Shown: positions 1 through 9,204, numbered from the stretch's first letter. The stretch: DNA of 38,133 nucleotides from Pseudomonas_T sp032052615 (GCA_032052615.1 DAMBWF010000022.1:1-38133); one strand, 5' to 3'. Numbers and translations are program-made. Notes: generated by a model not told the origin, from the letters alone.

Positions 1-67
1 GCGCCAGGCTGCCCTGGAAACCGCCAATGGCGGTGCGGGTGGCGGCGACGATGACCACGTCATGCAT
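1..67 (-). CDS. Acetyl-CoA acetyltransferase (thiolase), N-terminal fragment cut by window edge
   Basis: Only the first 22 codons are inside the window. They read MHDVVIVAATRTAIGGFQGS and then LA, which is the typical N-terminus of AtoB/PhaA-type thiolases that join two acetyl-CoA into acetoacetyl-CoA. The start is supported by a GAGGAG ribosome-binding site about 7 bases upstream. The catalytic Cys and His lie outside the window, so the biosynthetic or degradative role cannot be decided. The 134 bases between this start and the next gene show no clear promoter. Confidence 0.75.
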   Translation of the reverse strand, partial: MHDVVIVAATRTAIGGFQGSLA

Positions 68-201
68 GGGGACACTCCTCGGTAGGGCGGGCGGACCGCG
101 AAAGGCCGGTATGGTGTCACGGGGATTCCCCCGGGGACCAGCGGGCGAACCGGACAGTCAGGCACGGCTCCGACGGGTCGAGGGGAGAACGTCGAGCCGG
201 C

Positions 202-1080
202 TCAAGCGCGGCCGACCAGGCCCAGGCGCCGATGGGCGCGGTGCATGGCCCCGTTGCGCACCGCCCAGCGCAGCAGCGTGCCCAGGCCATTCACGGCAGG
301 CCTGATCAGTCGACTCTGCCAGGGGGCGATGGCGTGGCCGATCTCCGCCTGGGCCCAGCCCGGCAACAGATCGATCCCCGCGCGCATCAGCAGCATGCCC
401 ATGGGCACGGCGAGGACGCTGGGGGCCGGGGCGGTGAGCAGGATGCGCAGGATCTCGCGGCTGCGCGCGTCGCCCCGCAATTGGGGCCGCATGGCGTTCA
501 GGTAGTCGACCATGGCCTCGTGGGTGCGGGGCACGTCACGGGCGCCGAGGCGCTCGGCAACCCGGGCCACTTCCGCGTAGTAGCGGTTCTGCTCCTCCAG
601 CGGCAGCCTCGGATTGCGGTAGCGCAGGTGGGCGGCCATGAAGTGGTGTACTTCGGCCACATGGACCCAGGTCAGCAGGGCCGGGTCGCTGGCCGCGTAG
701 GGACGGCCGTCCGGCGCGGTGCCCACCACCCGCAGGTGGATGCGCTTGACCCGCTCGATCAGGGCATCGGCGTCGGCCCGGGCGGCGAAGGTGGTGCCGG
801 AGATGAACTGCCCGGTGCGCCGCAGCCGGCCCAGCAGGTCCTCGCGAAAATTGGAGTGTTCCCAGACGCCCGCGAGCGCCAAGGGGTGCAGGGCCTGCAT
901 CAACAACGCGGCGATGCCGCCGACCATCATGCTGGTGAAGTCCCCGTGGACGCGCCAGCATACCGCCTCCGGACCGTAGAGGCCGGGGTCACCGGGCGGT
1001 CGTTCGAAGTCGATCTGGCCGAGGGCGACGCCGCTCAGGCCGAGTATCTGGCGCTCGATGGCGCGACGAATGAAATCCAT
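202..1080 (-). CDS. MpaB/rubber-oxygenase-like protein (DUF2236)
   Basis: A 292-residue protein of the oxygenase MpaB family (DUF2236), related to the catalytic domain of latex-clearing protein and fungal MpaB. Visible family features are the early GPEAVCWRVHGD segment (about residues 36-47), a QALHPLALAGVWEHSNF stretch (about 62-78), and a VAEVHHFMAAHLRY helix (about 140-153); the histidines in these helices are the likely heme ligands. No signal peptide is evident. The substrate of bacterial single-domain members is generally unknown. It stands alone between pgi and a thiolase, with 240 bases separating it from pgi, so the context does not suggest a pathway. The family call is fairly sure; the reaction is not. 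Confidence 0.7.
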   Translation of the reverse strand: MDFIRRAIERQILGLSGVALGQIDFERPPGDPGLYGPEAVCWRVHGDFTSMMVGGIAALLMQALHPLALAGVWEHSNFREDLLGRLRRTGQFISGTTFAARADADALIERVKRIHLRVVGTAPDGRPYAASDPALLTWVHVAEVHHFMAAHLRYRNPRLPLEEQNRYYAEVARVAERLGARDVPRTHEAMVDYLNAMRPQLRGDARSREILRILLTAPAPSVLAVPMGMLLMRAGIDLLPGWAQAEIGHAIAPWQSRLIRPAVNGLGTLLRWAVRNGAMHRAHRRLGLVGRA

Positions 1081-1110
1081 GACGCGCAGGCTAACCCGCG
1101 AAAAGGCGAA

Positions 1111-1139
1111 CGGCCAGCCTCGGAAGGCTTCGCTGGCCG
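1111..1139 (-). other. Stem-loop upstream of the MpaB-like gene
   Basis: CGGCCAGC (1111-1118) is the exact inverse complement of GCTGGCCG (1132-1139), and an inner AGCCT/AGGCT pairing extends the stem. On the minus strand it is followed by a short T-rich run, about 30 bases before the MpaB-like start. It could be a second terminator after pgi or a leader structure. No T-tract is strong enough to decide. Confidence 0.35.
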
Positions 1140-1289
1140 GGACTGTCGCACGCGGAAGTCGCTTGGCCGCCAGGCGATGCGTGAACGTGGAAGACGAAGA
1201 CGCTCTGCCGATGCGCGAGGCCGGAGGTGCGCTCCAAGCCTCGCCGTATCGCTTGACGCGGAGCCGGCAGGCCGGTGGCTCGTGCCGGA

Positions 1290-1316
1290 CAGAAACGCCC
1301 GGGCGAGGCCGGGCGT
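1290..1316 (-). terminator. Probable terminator of pgi
   Basis: ACGCCCGG and CCGGGCGT form a perfect 8-bp stem (1295-1302 with 1309-1316) around a 6-base loop, 5 bases after the pgi stop. It is followed on the minus strand by a short T-rich run (TTTCTGT). The T-run is modest, so termination may be partial. Confidence 0.6.
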
Positions 1317-1320
1317 CCGA

Positions 1321-2985
1321 TCAACCGCGATGGCGTCCGCGGAAGAAGTCGATGAGGCCCTGGGTAGAGGCGTCCTCGGCGGGGCTTTCCTCGCTGCCCA
1401 CCAGGCGCGAATAGACCCCCTTGCCCAGCTCCTTGCCCAGTTCCACGCCCCACTGGTCGAAGGCGTTGATACCCCATATCACGCTCTGCACGAACACCTT
1501 GTGCTCGTACATGGCGATCAACGCGCCCAGTCGGCGGGCGCTGATCCGCTCCACCACCAGGGTGTTGCTCGGCCGGTTGCCGGGGATGGCCTTGTGGGGC
1601 GCCAGGCGTTGCACTTCGGCTTCCGGCAGGCCCTTGGCGCGCAGCTCGGCCTCGGCCTCCTCGCGGGTCTTGCCGAGCATCAGCGCCTGGCTCTGGGACA
1701 GGCAGTTGGCGTAGAGCCACTGGTGATGGTCCGCCACCGGGTTGTAGCTGCTGACCGGCACGATGAAGTCGGCCGGAATCAGGTGGGTGCCCTGGTGCAG
1801 TAATTGGTGATAGGCATGCTGGCCGTTACAGCCGACGCCGCCCCAGATCACCGGGCCGGTTCCCGAGGTGACCGGCGTGCCGTCGTGGCGCACGCTCTTG
1901 CCGTTGGACTCCATGTCCAGTTGCTGCAGGTGATCGGTGATGTTCCGCAAGTAATAGTCGTAGGGCAGGATCGCGTGGCTGCGGGCGCCCCAGAAGTCGC
2001 CGTACCAGACCCCCAGCAGGCCCAGCAGCACCGGGATATTGCGGGCGTAGGGGGCGGTCTGGAAGTGCTGGTCCATGCTGTAGGCGCCGGACAGCAGCTC
2101 CTTGAAGTTGGAGATGCCGATGGACATCGCGATCGGCAGGCCGATGGCCGACCACAGGGAGTAGCGCCCACCCACCCAGTCCCACATGGGGAAGATGTTC
2201 TCTTCGCGGATGCCGAAGGCGATGGCCGCTTCCTTGTTGCTGGAGACCGCGATGAAGTGCCGGTACAGCTCTTCCTCGCTGCCGCCCTGGGCCAGGTACC
2301 AGCCCCGCGCCGCCTGGGCGTTCTTCAGGGTTTCCAGGGTGCTGAAGGACTTGCTGGAAACGATGAACAGGGTGGTCTCGGCGTTCAGCTTGCTGGCTAC
2401 CTCGCGGAACTCGCTGCCGTCGATGTTCGCCAGGTAGTGGCAGCGCACGCCCTTCTGGGCGAAGGGCAGCAGGGCCTCGGACACCAGTTGCGGGCCGAGG
2501 AAGGAGCCCCCGATGCCGATGTTCACCACGTCGGTGATCGGCTTCTCGGTGTAGCCGCGCCACAAGCCGTTGTGCACGTAGCCCACCAGCTCGGTCATCT
2601 GGTGCAGTACCCGTTGCACCTCGGGCATCACGTCGACCCCGTCGACCCGGACCTTGTCGCCCATGGGTCGGCGCAGCGCGGTGTGCAGCACGGGGCGGCG
2701 CTCGGTGGCGTTGATGATGTCGCCACGGAACATGGCCTTGATCGCGTCGTCCAGGTGCGCCTCTTCGGCCAGCTTCACCAAGAGGTCGAGGGTGTCTTCG
2801 CGGATCAGGTTCTTCGAATAGTCCAGGAACAGGCCGCAGGCGCTCAGGCTGAAGCGTTTGAAGCGGTCCGGGTCCTGGTTGAAGGCCTGCCGCATGCTGA
2901 AGTCGTTCAGTTCCTGGCGGTGGGCCTTGAGGGCCTGCCAACTGGGCAATTGAGTGGCATCGAGGGGTGTCAGGTGGTGGTCCAT
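1321..2985 (-). CDS. pgi: Glucose-6-phosphate isomerase
   Basis: A 554-residue phosphoglucose isomerase, which interconverts glucose 6-phosphate and fructose 6-phosphate in the cytoplasm. The full length matches the family. Visible landmarks are the sugar-phosphate region NIGIGGSFLGPQL (about 150-162), the SKSFSTLETL segment (about 210), the VGGRYSLWSAIGL signature (about 270), and MESNGKSV (about 350). I chose the ATG at 2985 (MDHHLTPLD...) because it gives the normal length and has AAGGGAA upstream. The frame stays open for a further 74 codons to an ATG at 3207, which has a much stronger ribosome-binding site (see findings). In Pseudomonas the enzyme serves mainly gluconeogenesis and sugar-phosphate recycling. 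Confidence 0.95.
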   Translation of the reverse strand: MDHHLTPLDATQLPSWQALKAHRQELNDFSMRQAFNQDPDRFKRFSLSACGLFLDYSKNLIREDTLDLLVKLAEEAHLDDAIKAMFRGDIINATERRPVLHTALRRPMGDKVRVDGVDVMPEVQRVLHQMTELVGYVHNGLWRGYTEKPITDVVNIGIGGSFLGPQLVSEALLPFAQKGVRCHYLANIDGSEFREVASKLNAETTLFIVSSKSFSTLETLKNAQAARGWYLAQGGSEEELYRHFIAVSSNKEAAIAFGIREENIFPMWDWVGGRYSLWSAIGLPIAMSIGISNFKELLSGAYSMDQHFQTAPYARNIPVLLGLLGVWYGDFWGARSHAILPYDYYLRNITDHLQQLDMESNGKSVRHDGTPVTSGTGPVIWGGVGCNGQHAYHQLLHQGTHLIPADFIVPVSSYNPVADHHQWLYANCLSQSQALMLGKTREEAEAELRAKGLPEAEVQRLAPHKAIPGNRPSNTLVVERISARRLGALIAMYEHKVFVQSVIWGINAFDQWGVELGKELGKGVYSRLVGSEESPAEDASTQGLIDFFRGRHRG

Positions 2986-3223
2986 GGGTTCCCTTAGCGT
3001 GGACGGGCGGCTATGCGATTTTTGAGCGTGGAAGAGGCGGACGTGTTCCCGTTTTTTACGACGAACGAAGCGGCTTTCGCGGGCGAGCACCCAGCGGTGG
3101 CGTGCCCCTGTTTCGGGCGGGGAACGCCTCTCCGCCCGGTCGGGCGCCGTACCCCGGCGAGGGGCGGCGACAGCACGCCCGGCCCGGCGCCGGAACACGG
3201 CTGACATGGCTTCCTCCTGCCGG
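2986..3223. other. Gap between panC and pgi where panD would be expected
   Basis: From memory, P. aeruginosa has panD (aspartate 1-decarboxylase) between panC and pgi. None of the six frames here shows PanD sequence, such as its GS cleavage motif. On the minus strand there is an AGGAGG box 5 bases before an ATG at 3207, and that frame is open and in phase with pgi. Its residues are arginine-rich and resemble no family I know. I could not place a convincing pgi promoter in this gap. Confidence 0.6.
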
Positions 3224-4081
3224 TCAGGGGGCCGGCAGGCTCAGGGGCAGGTTGTCGATGAGCCGAGTCGAGCCGAGGTAGGCGGCGACCAGGATCACCA
3301 GATCGCGGTCGCCGGGGGCGGCCAGGCGCAAGCGATCGGCGTCGCGAATTTCCAGGTAGTCGGGGCGGAAGCCGGCCGCGTCCAGGCGGGCCAGGCCCTC
3401 GGCGACCAGGCCGGCGAAGTCCCGGCGGCCTTCCCGTAGCCCTTGGGCGAGCGCCTGCAGGGTCCGATAGAGTGCCGGCGCCGTGGCGCGCTGGGCCTCG
3501 TCGAGGTACCCGTTGCGCGACGACAAGGCCAGCCCGTCCTCGGCGCGGCGGGTCGGCTCGCCGATGATTTCGATCGGCAGGTTGAGGTCGCGCACCAGTT
3601 TGCGAATCACCGCCAGTTGTTGGAAGTCCTTCTGGCCAAACACCGCGAGGTCCGGCTGCGCCAGGTTGAACAGCTTGCTGACCACGGTCGCCACGCCCTC
3701 GAAGTGGCCAGGGCGGCTGGCCCCGCACAAGCCCTCGGACACCAACGGGACGCTGACCCGGGTCTGGTTGTTCATGCCGTCCGGGTACATGTCCTCGACG
3801 CCGGGATGGAACAGCAGGTCGCAACCGGCGGCTTGCAGGCGCTCCTGATCGGCGGCCAGGGTGCGCGGGTATTTGTCCAGGTCCTCGCGGGGGCCGAACT
3901 GCAACGGGTTGACGAAGATGCTGGCGACCACGAAGTCGGCCTCTCGCGCCGCCGTCTCCACCAGGGCGGCATGCCCGGCGTGCAGGTTGCCCATGGTCGG
4001 CACCAGGCCGATGCGCTTGCCCTCGCCCCGGGCGCGGGCCACGGCGGCGCGCAGTTCCGCGACGGTCTTGACGGTGATCAT
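3224..4081 (-). CDS. panC: Pantothenate synthetase
   Basis: A 285-residue pantoate-beta-alanine ligase that makes pantothenate (vitamin B5) from pantoate, beta-alanine and ATP. The nucleotidyltransferase signature PTMGNLHAGH is at about residues 28-37 and carries the HxGH-like ATP site. FVNPLQFGPREDLDKYPRT (about 62-80) and VFGQKDFQQL (about 150) are also characteristic. The ATG at 4081 overlaps the panB stop by 4 bases (ATGA), so panB and panC are probably translationally coupled in one operon read toward lower coordinates. The protein has the usual family length. Confidence 0.95.
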   Translation of the reverse strand: MITVKTVAELRAAVARARGEGKRIGLVPTMGNLHAGHAALVETAAREADFVVASIFVNPLQFGPREDLDKYPRTLAADQERLQAAGCDLLFHPGVEDMYPDGMNNQTRVSVPLVSEGLCGASRPGHFEGVATVVSKLFNLAQPDLAVFGQKDFQQLAVIRKLVRDLNLPIEIIGEPTRRAEDGLALSSRNGYLDEAQRATAPALYRTLQALAQGLREGRRDFAGLVAEGLARLDAAGFRPDYLEIRDADRLRLAAPGDRDLVILVAAYLGSTRLIDNLPLSLPAP

Positions 4082-4878
4082 GCGGTGAACCCGTGGTCGG
4101 CGGTGGGGAACGAGCCATCTCGCACGGCGTTGACGAACGCGCTCAGCGCGCCCTGAATGCTGGTCTGCCCTTCCATGAAGTTCCGGACGAACTTCGGCAC
4201 CCGGCCGCTGAGGGACAGCCCGAGCATGTCGTGCAGCACCAGCACCTGGCCGTCGGTGGCCGGGCCGGCGCCGATGCCGATCACCGGGATCTTCACCGAC
4301 TGGCTGATCTCGGCCGCCAGTTCGCTGGGCACGCATTCCAGCAGCAGCATCGCCGCGCCCGCCTGCTCCAGGGCCATGGCGTCGGCGCGCAACTGGCGCG
4401 CCTGGGCCTCGCCGCGGCCCTGCACGCGGAAGCCGCCGAAGACGTTGACCGACTGGGGGGTAAGGCCAAGGTGGGCGCACACCGGAACGCCGCGCTCGGC
4501 CAGCAGGCGGATCGGCTCGGCCAGCCAGCCGGCGCCCTCCAGCTTGACCATATGCGCGCCCGCCTGCATCAGCGCGGCGCTGCTGGCGAATGTCTGTTCG
4601 AGGGTGGCGTAGGCCATGAAGGAGAGATCGCTGATGATCAGCGCGCCCTGGTTGCCGCGTTTCACCGCGGCGGTGTGGTAGGCCATGTCGGCGGTGGTCA
4701 CCGGCAGGGTGCTGTCATGGCCTTGCAGGACCATGCCCAGCGAGTCTCCCACCAGCAGGACATCGACGCCCGCCTGGCAGGCGGCTCGGGCGAAAGTGGC
4801 GTCATAGGCGGTGAGCATGGCGATCCTCTCGCCTTTCTGCTTCATCGCTTGCAGGGTGAGCAAGGTGACATCAGGCAT
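4078..4878 (-). CDS. panB: 3-methyl-2-oxobutanoate hydroxymethyltransferase
   Basis: A 266-residue ketopantoate hydroxymethyltransferase, the first committed step of pantothenate synthesis. It adds a hydroxymethyl group from methylenetetrahydrofolate to ketoisovalerate, which links this operon to the ilv genes further along the window. Family motifs include AMLTAYDATFARAACQAGVDVLLVGDSLGM near the N-terminus, with the metal-binding Asp in VGDS, then MVKLEGAG (about 111) and PVIGIGAGPATDGQVLVLHD (about 202-221). It is the first gene of panB-panC. A candidate promoter and about 100 bases of hairpin-rich leader lie upstream. Confidence 0.96.
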   Translation of the reverse strand: MPDVTLLTLQAMKQKGERIAMLTAYDATFARAACQAGVDVLLVGDSLGMVLQGHDSTLPVTTADMAYHTAAVKRGNQGALIISDLSFMAYATLEQTFASSAALMQAGAHMVKLEGAGWLAEPIRLLAERGVPVCAHLGLTPQSVNVFGGFRVQGRGEAQARQLRADAMALEQAGAAMLLLECVPSELAAEISQSVKIPVIGIGAGPATDGQVLVLHDMLGLSLSGRVPKFVRNFMEGQTSIQGALSAFVNAVRDGSFPTADHGFTA

Positions 4879-4916
4879 GAAGCGTCCTCTTCCTGGGCTG
4901 TCGAGGTGGGCGCGCG

Positions 4917-4970
4917 GGCGGGCTCGGAAGGGCCCGCCTCTTATGGTCCCCGGCCCAGCCTGTCGGCTGG
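4917..4970 (-). other. Two stem-loops in the panB leader
   Basis: GGCGGGC (4917-4923) pairs with GCCCGCC (4932-4938). CCAGCC (4955-4960) pairs with GGCTGG (4965-4970) around a TGTC loop. Both lie between the candidate promoter and the panB start, so they would be in the transcript leader. The upper one could instead help end folK transcription, but no T-tract follows it. Confidence 0.4.
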
Positions 4971-4989
4971 CCGAGGGCGATGGGCGCCT

Positions 4990-5018
4990 ATAGTCCGGGG
5001 GGACAAAGCCGAAGTCAA
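4990..5018 (-). promoter_or_regulatory. Candidate sigma-70 promoter of panBC
   Basis: On the minus strand TTGACT (5013-5018) and GACTAT (4990-4995) are separated by 17 bases, a good -35/-10 arrangement, about 110 bases upstream of the panB ATG. Confidence 0.5.
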
Positions 5019-5045
5019 CGTAGTTGTTACCGGTGTGTTACGTCG

Positions 5046-5537
5046 TTACCGCGCCAGGCGTTCGAGCCCATTGAAGGGGCAGTCGTCCAGCCAGGCGCTC
5101 AGCGGGCGGCCGTCCGGCATGGCCAGGTCGGCGGCGATTTCCGCGAGGGGATAGAGCACGAAGGCGCGGGCGTGCATGTGGTAGTGCGGCACGCGCAGGC
5201 GAGGCTCGTCGAGGACATGATCCCCATAGAGCAGGATGTCTAGGTCCAGGGTGCGCGGGCCCCAGCGCTCCGCCTTGCGCACTCGACCCTGCTCCGACTC
5301 GATGGCTTGCAGGGCATCCAGCAGCGCCAGGGGCGCGAGGCCGGTGTCGAGGGCGGCGACCGCGTTGACGTAGCGCGGCTGGTCGGCCGGCCCCAGGGGA
5401 TCGCTGGCATAGAGGGACGAAGCCGCCGTGACCCGGGTCATGGGCAGGCGCCCCAAGGCCTCCAGCGCGGCGAGCAATTGGCCTCGCGGATCGGCCAGGT
5501 TGCTGCCCAGGCCGATATAGGCGCGGGTGGGGTTCAT
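5046..5537 (-). CDS. folK: 2-amino-4-hydroxy-6-hydroxymethyldihydropteridine pyrophosphokinase (HPPK)
   Basis: A 163-residue HPPK, which transfers pyrophosphate from ATP to the pterin alcohol in folate synthesis. It shows the N-terminal GLGSNL motif (about residues 8-13), SSLYASDPLGPADQPRYVNA (about 45-64), and the HPPK signature RWGPRTLDLDIL (about 91-102), whose two aspartates bind magnesium. The ATG at 5537 overlaps the pcnB stop by 4 bases (ATGA), the coupling usual for pcnB-folK in Pseudomonas. Longer in-frame upstream starts only read through pcnB in another frame and are not supported. Confidence 0.94.
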   Translation of the reverse strand: MNPTRAYIGLGSNLADPRGQLLAALEALGRLPMTRVTAASSLYASDPLGPADQPRYVNAVAALDTGLAPLALLDALQAIESEQGRVRKAERWGPRTLDLDILLYGDHVLDEPRLRVPHYHMHARAFVLYPLAEIAADLAMPDGRPLSAWLDDCPFNGLERLAR

Positions 5538-6934
5538 TCCGGGGCCTGGCCCTCGTCCCGAGGGCCGCGTCGCCGACGTCCGCCACTGCGTCGGCGCTTG
5601 CGCGGCGCCGCGGTGCCGGCGCCATCGTCCCGGGCGCTGAGCTCGCGAATCATGACGCGCCGCTCGCTGTCGCTGGCGTCTTGGTAGTCGGTCCACCAGG
5701 TGCCCAGGCCATCGGTCCGTTCCCCGGCGCTTTCCCGCAGCAGCAGGAAGTCATAACCGGCGCGGAAGCGCGGGTTTTCCAGGAGCAGGTCGGCGCGTTT
5801 GCCGCTACGCCGGGGCAGGCGTTCCTGCATGTCCCAGATTTCCCGGATGGGGATGGTGAACCGCTTGGGAATCGCGGTGCGCTGGCATTGCTCGCTGATC
5901 AGGTCGTGGGCGGCTTCGTTCATCGCCGGGATCGGTGGCAGGCCGCGCCCCTGCGCCTGCAGGACCCGGGCGGGCAGCGCCGGCCACAGCAGGGCGGCGA
6001 ACAGGAACGCCGGCGTGACCGGCTTGCCTTGGTGGATGCGCGCATCGGTATTGGCCAGGGCCTGGCGGATCAGGGTACCGGCATAGGCGGGGTCCCGCTC
6101 CAGCGCTTCGGCGCTGGCCGGGAACAGCGGGGCGAACAGGCCGTATTCGCACAACAAATCGAAGGTGCGCTCGGCTTTGCCGCCCAGCATCAGCTTGAGC
6201 ACTTCGTCGAACAGCCGGGCGGACGGAATGTCCTTCAGCATCGGGGCCAGGCGGCGGATCGGCGCGGCGCTGTGCTTCTCGATCTCGAAGTCGAGCTTGG
6301 CGGCGAAGCGCACCGCTCGCAGCATGCGCACCGGGTCTTCCAGGTAGCGCTGCTCGGGGTCGCCGATCAAGCGGACCAAGCGGTTGCGGATGTCGTGCAC
6401 GCCGTGGGCGTAGTCAAGGATGCGCTCGGTGCTGGGGTCGTAGTAAAGGGCGTTGATGGTGAAGTCGCGCCGCTGGGCATCGTCCTCCAGGCTGCCGTAG
6501 ACGTTATCCCGGAGGATGCGACCACTCTCGTGGCGGGAGGCCTGGTGGGTGTTTTCCTGTTCCTCGTCCACCGGGTGGTTGGCGCGGAACGTGGCGACTT
6601 CGATGATCTCCCGGCCGAACTGAACGTGGGCCAGCTTGAAGCGGCGACCGATCACCCGGGCGTTGCGAAATTCGGCGCGGACCTGCTCGGGCGTCGCGTT
6701 GGTCGCGACGTCGAAATCCTTCGGCTCCATGTCCAGCATCAGGTCGCGCACGCAGCCGCCGACGAGATAGGCTTGGTAGCCCGATTTCTGCAGGCGCTCC
6801 ACCACGCTCACCGCATGTCGACTGATGCGCTCGCGGTCGACCGAGTGTTGGTGATGGCTCAGCACGGCGGGGGTACTGCGGGGATGCCGGAGACGCAGGG
6901 GGGAACGGAAAGACTGGAACAGCTTCTTCAGCAT
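5534..6934 (-). CDS. pcnB: Poly(A) polymerase I
   Basis: A 466-residue polynucleotide adenylyltransferase, which adds 3' A-tails that promote RNA decay. The class II nucleotidyltransferase core begins with LVGGCVRDL (about residues 58-66), followed by the catalytic DFD in EPKDFDVATNATPEQVR (about 71-87), then RRFKLAHVQFGREIIEVATFR and the RRDFTINALYYD segment (about 156). The C-terminal tail is basic, with KRRRSGGRRRRG, as in bacterial PAP rather than CCA-adding enzymes. I chose the ATG at 6934 (MLKKLFQSF...); a GTG at 6943 is possible, and neither has a strong ribosome-binding site. It lies downstream of crcZ and may receive some read-through from it. Confidence 0.92.
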   Translation of the reverse strand: MLKKLFQSFRSPLRLRHPRSTPAVLSHHQHSVDRERISRHAVSVVERLQKSGYQAYLVGGCVRDLMLDMEPKDFDVATNATPEQVRAEFRNARVIGRRFKLAHVQFGREIIEVATFRANHPVDEEQENTHQASRHESGRILRDNVYGSLEDDAQRRDFTINALYYDPSTERILDYAHGVHDIRNRLVRLIGDPEQRYLEDPVRMLRAVRFAAKLDFEIEKHSAAPIRRLAPMLKDIPSARLFDEVLKLMLGGKAERTFDLLCEYGLFAPLFPASAEALERDPAYAGTLIRQALANTDARIHQGKPVTPAFLFAALLWPALPARVLQAQGRGLPPIPAMNEAAHDLISEQCQRTAIPKRFTIPIREIWDMQERLPRRSGKRADLLLENPRFRAGYDFLLLRESAGERTDGLGTWWTDYQDASDSERRVMIRELSARDDGAGTAAPRKRRRSGGRRRRGPRDEGQAPE

Positions 6935-7042
6935 GGGGGGCACTGTCTAGCGGAATGGGCGGCCGGATAGGCGATGACCGCATAGGTGGCGCGGATTCTA
7001 GCACTGGCCGAAGGGGATGGTGAACGCGCAAGGCCATGGCCT

Positions 7043-7429
7043 CAAAGCACTGGGGGAGCCGAAGCTCCCCCACAAGATGATGCGTGCTTTATTTTTATTG
7101 TTGTTTCGGACCTGTTGTTCTTGTTTTCGGTCCGTCCCGGATCAGCGCAGCTTCCGGGAACCCTCGATGGAGGGGCAATAGCAAACGGATTGCTTTGGTC
7201 ACTGATGTTGCCTCGATCTTGCGATCCAACCAGTTCGGGCGCTGCCTCGGGGCAGTTTTATTGTTCTCGGCCTGGTAGGGCTTGGCCCTGGCAACTCCCT
7301 CGTAAAGGGATTCAGTCGTTCTCCAAAAGAATCAGTTAGCTGCGTCTCCGCCTTGTTGTTTTTGTTCTGCTGGAGCCGATACGTCTTATTTTTGTTATGG
7401 GGTTAAGCGTTTTTTTATTGTTGTTGTGC
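7043..7429 (-). ncRNA. crcZ: CrcZ-type small RNA (Hfq/Crc-titrating)
   Basis: This non-coding stretch lies between cbrB and pcnB, where Pseudomonas carries crcZ. Read on the minus strand, the RNA would begin GCACAACAACAATAA about 12 bases after a sigma-54 promoter. It holds six A-rich, CA-type motifs, at about 7411-7428, 7383-7395, 7353-7368, 7255-7267, 7113-7127 and 7088-7106, for example AACAACAATAAAAATAAA. Such AAN repeats bind Hfq with Crc and relieve catabolite repression. A GGGGGAGC/GCTCCCCC hairpin lies at the 3' end. The length of about 390 nt fits the known RNA of about 400 nt. The ends are inferred from the promoter and hairpin, not mapped. Confidence 0.88.
7052..7071 (-). terminator. 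crcZ 3' terminator hairpin
   Basis: A perfect 8-bp stem (7052-7059 with 7064-7071) closes a TTCG tetraloop on the minus strand. It is followed only by AGTGCTTTG, so the T-run is weak and read-through toward pcnB is plausible. Confidence 0.65.
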
Positions 7430-7438
7430 CAGAAATAT

Positions 7439-7454
7439 AGCAGGTGTCGTGCCA
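7439..7454 (-). promoter_or_regulatory. Sigma-54 promoter of crcZ
   Basis: The minus strand reads TGGCACGACACCTGCT. It has GG and GC at the exact -24/-12 spacing of the consensus TGGCACG-N4-TTGCW, with a single mismatch (C for T). The transcript start would fall near 7428-7429, at the GCACAACAAC that begins CrcZ. Confidence 0.85.
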
Positions 7455-7530
7455 GGTTTTTGAAACCCTTATAAAACAAGGGCTTGGCCATTCAGGCTGG
7501 GATTTGGGGCGGGCCACGATGGTGCATTCC

Positions 7531-7601
7531 GTTACCGTTGGCCTCGAATCGTTACGAGGTGTACGAGACGGGTAACAACCGAAGCGAGGTGGATACGTTA
7601 C
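7531..7601 (-). promoter_or_regulatory. Array of four GTTAC/GTAAC motifs, candidate CbrB activator sites
   Basis: GTTAC occurs at 7531-7535, 7551-7555 and 7597-7601, and its inverse GTAAC at 7572-7576. The spacings are 20, 21 and 25 bases, close to two helical turns. The array sits 80-150 bases upstream of the crcZ sigma-54 promoter, the normal place for an NtrC-type activator. CbrB is the expected ligand; binding is inferred. Confidence 0.6.
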
Positions 7602-7689
7602 AGGGGGGCTTCGCCGGGGACGGCGAACGGAGGCGCACTGGTAGGGGAGGCTGGGCCGGCCTGGGAGGGCGTGCCGGCCCGGAATAGGC

Positions 7690-9111
<1,422 letters not shown>

Positions 9112-9204
9112 CTGCTTCTCTCGACGATCGGAGGCGGTCCGAGCCGACAGACTGGCGAAGGCGGCGCCCGTCGCTCCGGTCTGGCCGGGTTCTTCGCGCG
9201 CTCG

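Noticed and set aside
232..1803. Long plus-strand open frame opposite the MpaB-like gene and pgi
   Set aside because: It runs antisense to two recognisable genes and has low-complexity His/Gln/Gly-rich composition, typical of the shadow frame of GC-rich coding DNA.
7084..7339. Plus-strand small frames inside the crcZ region
   Set aside because: Their Phe/Leu/Val-rich text is simply the complement of the A-rich RNA motifs.
7484..7687. Small plus-strand frame of 67 codons between crcZ and cbrB
   Set aside because: It covers the sigma-54 activator region, has no ribosome-binding site and resembles no protein; the motif array explains the conserved look.
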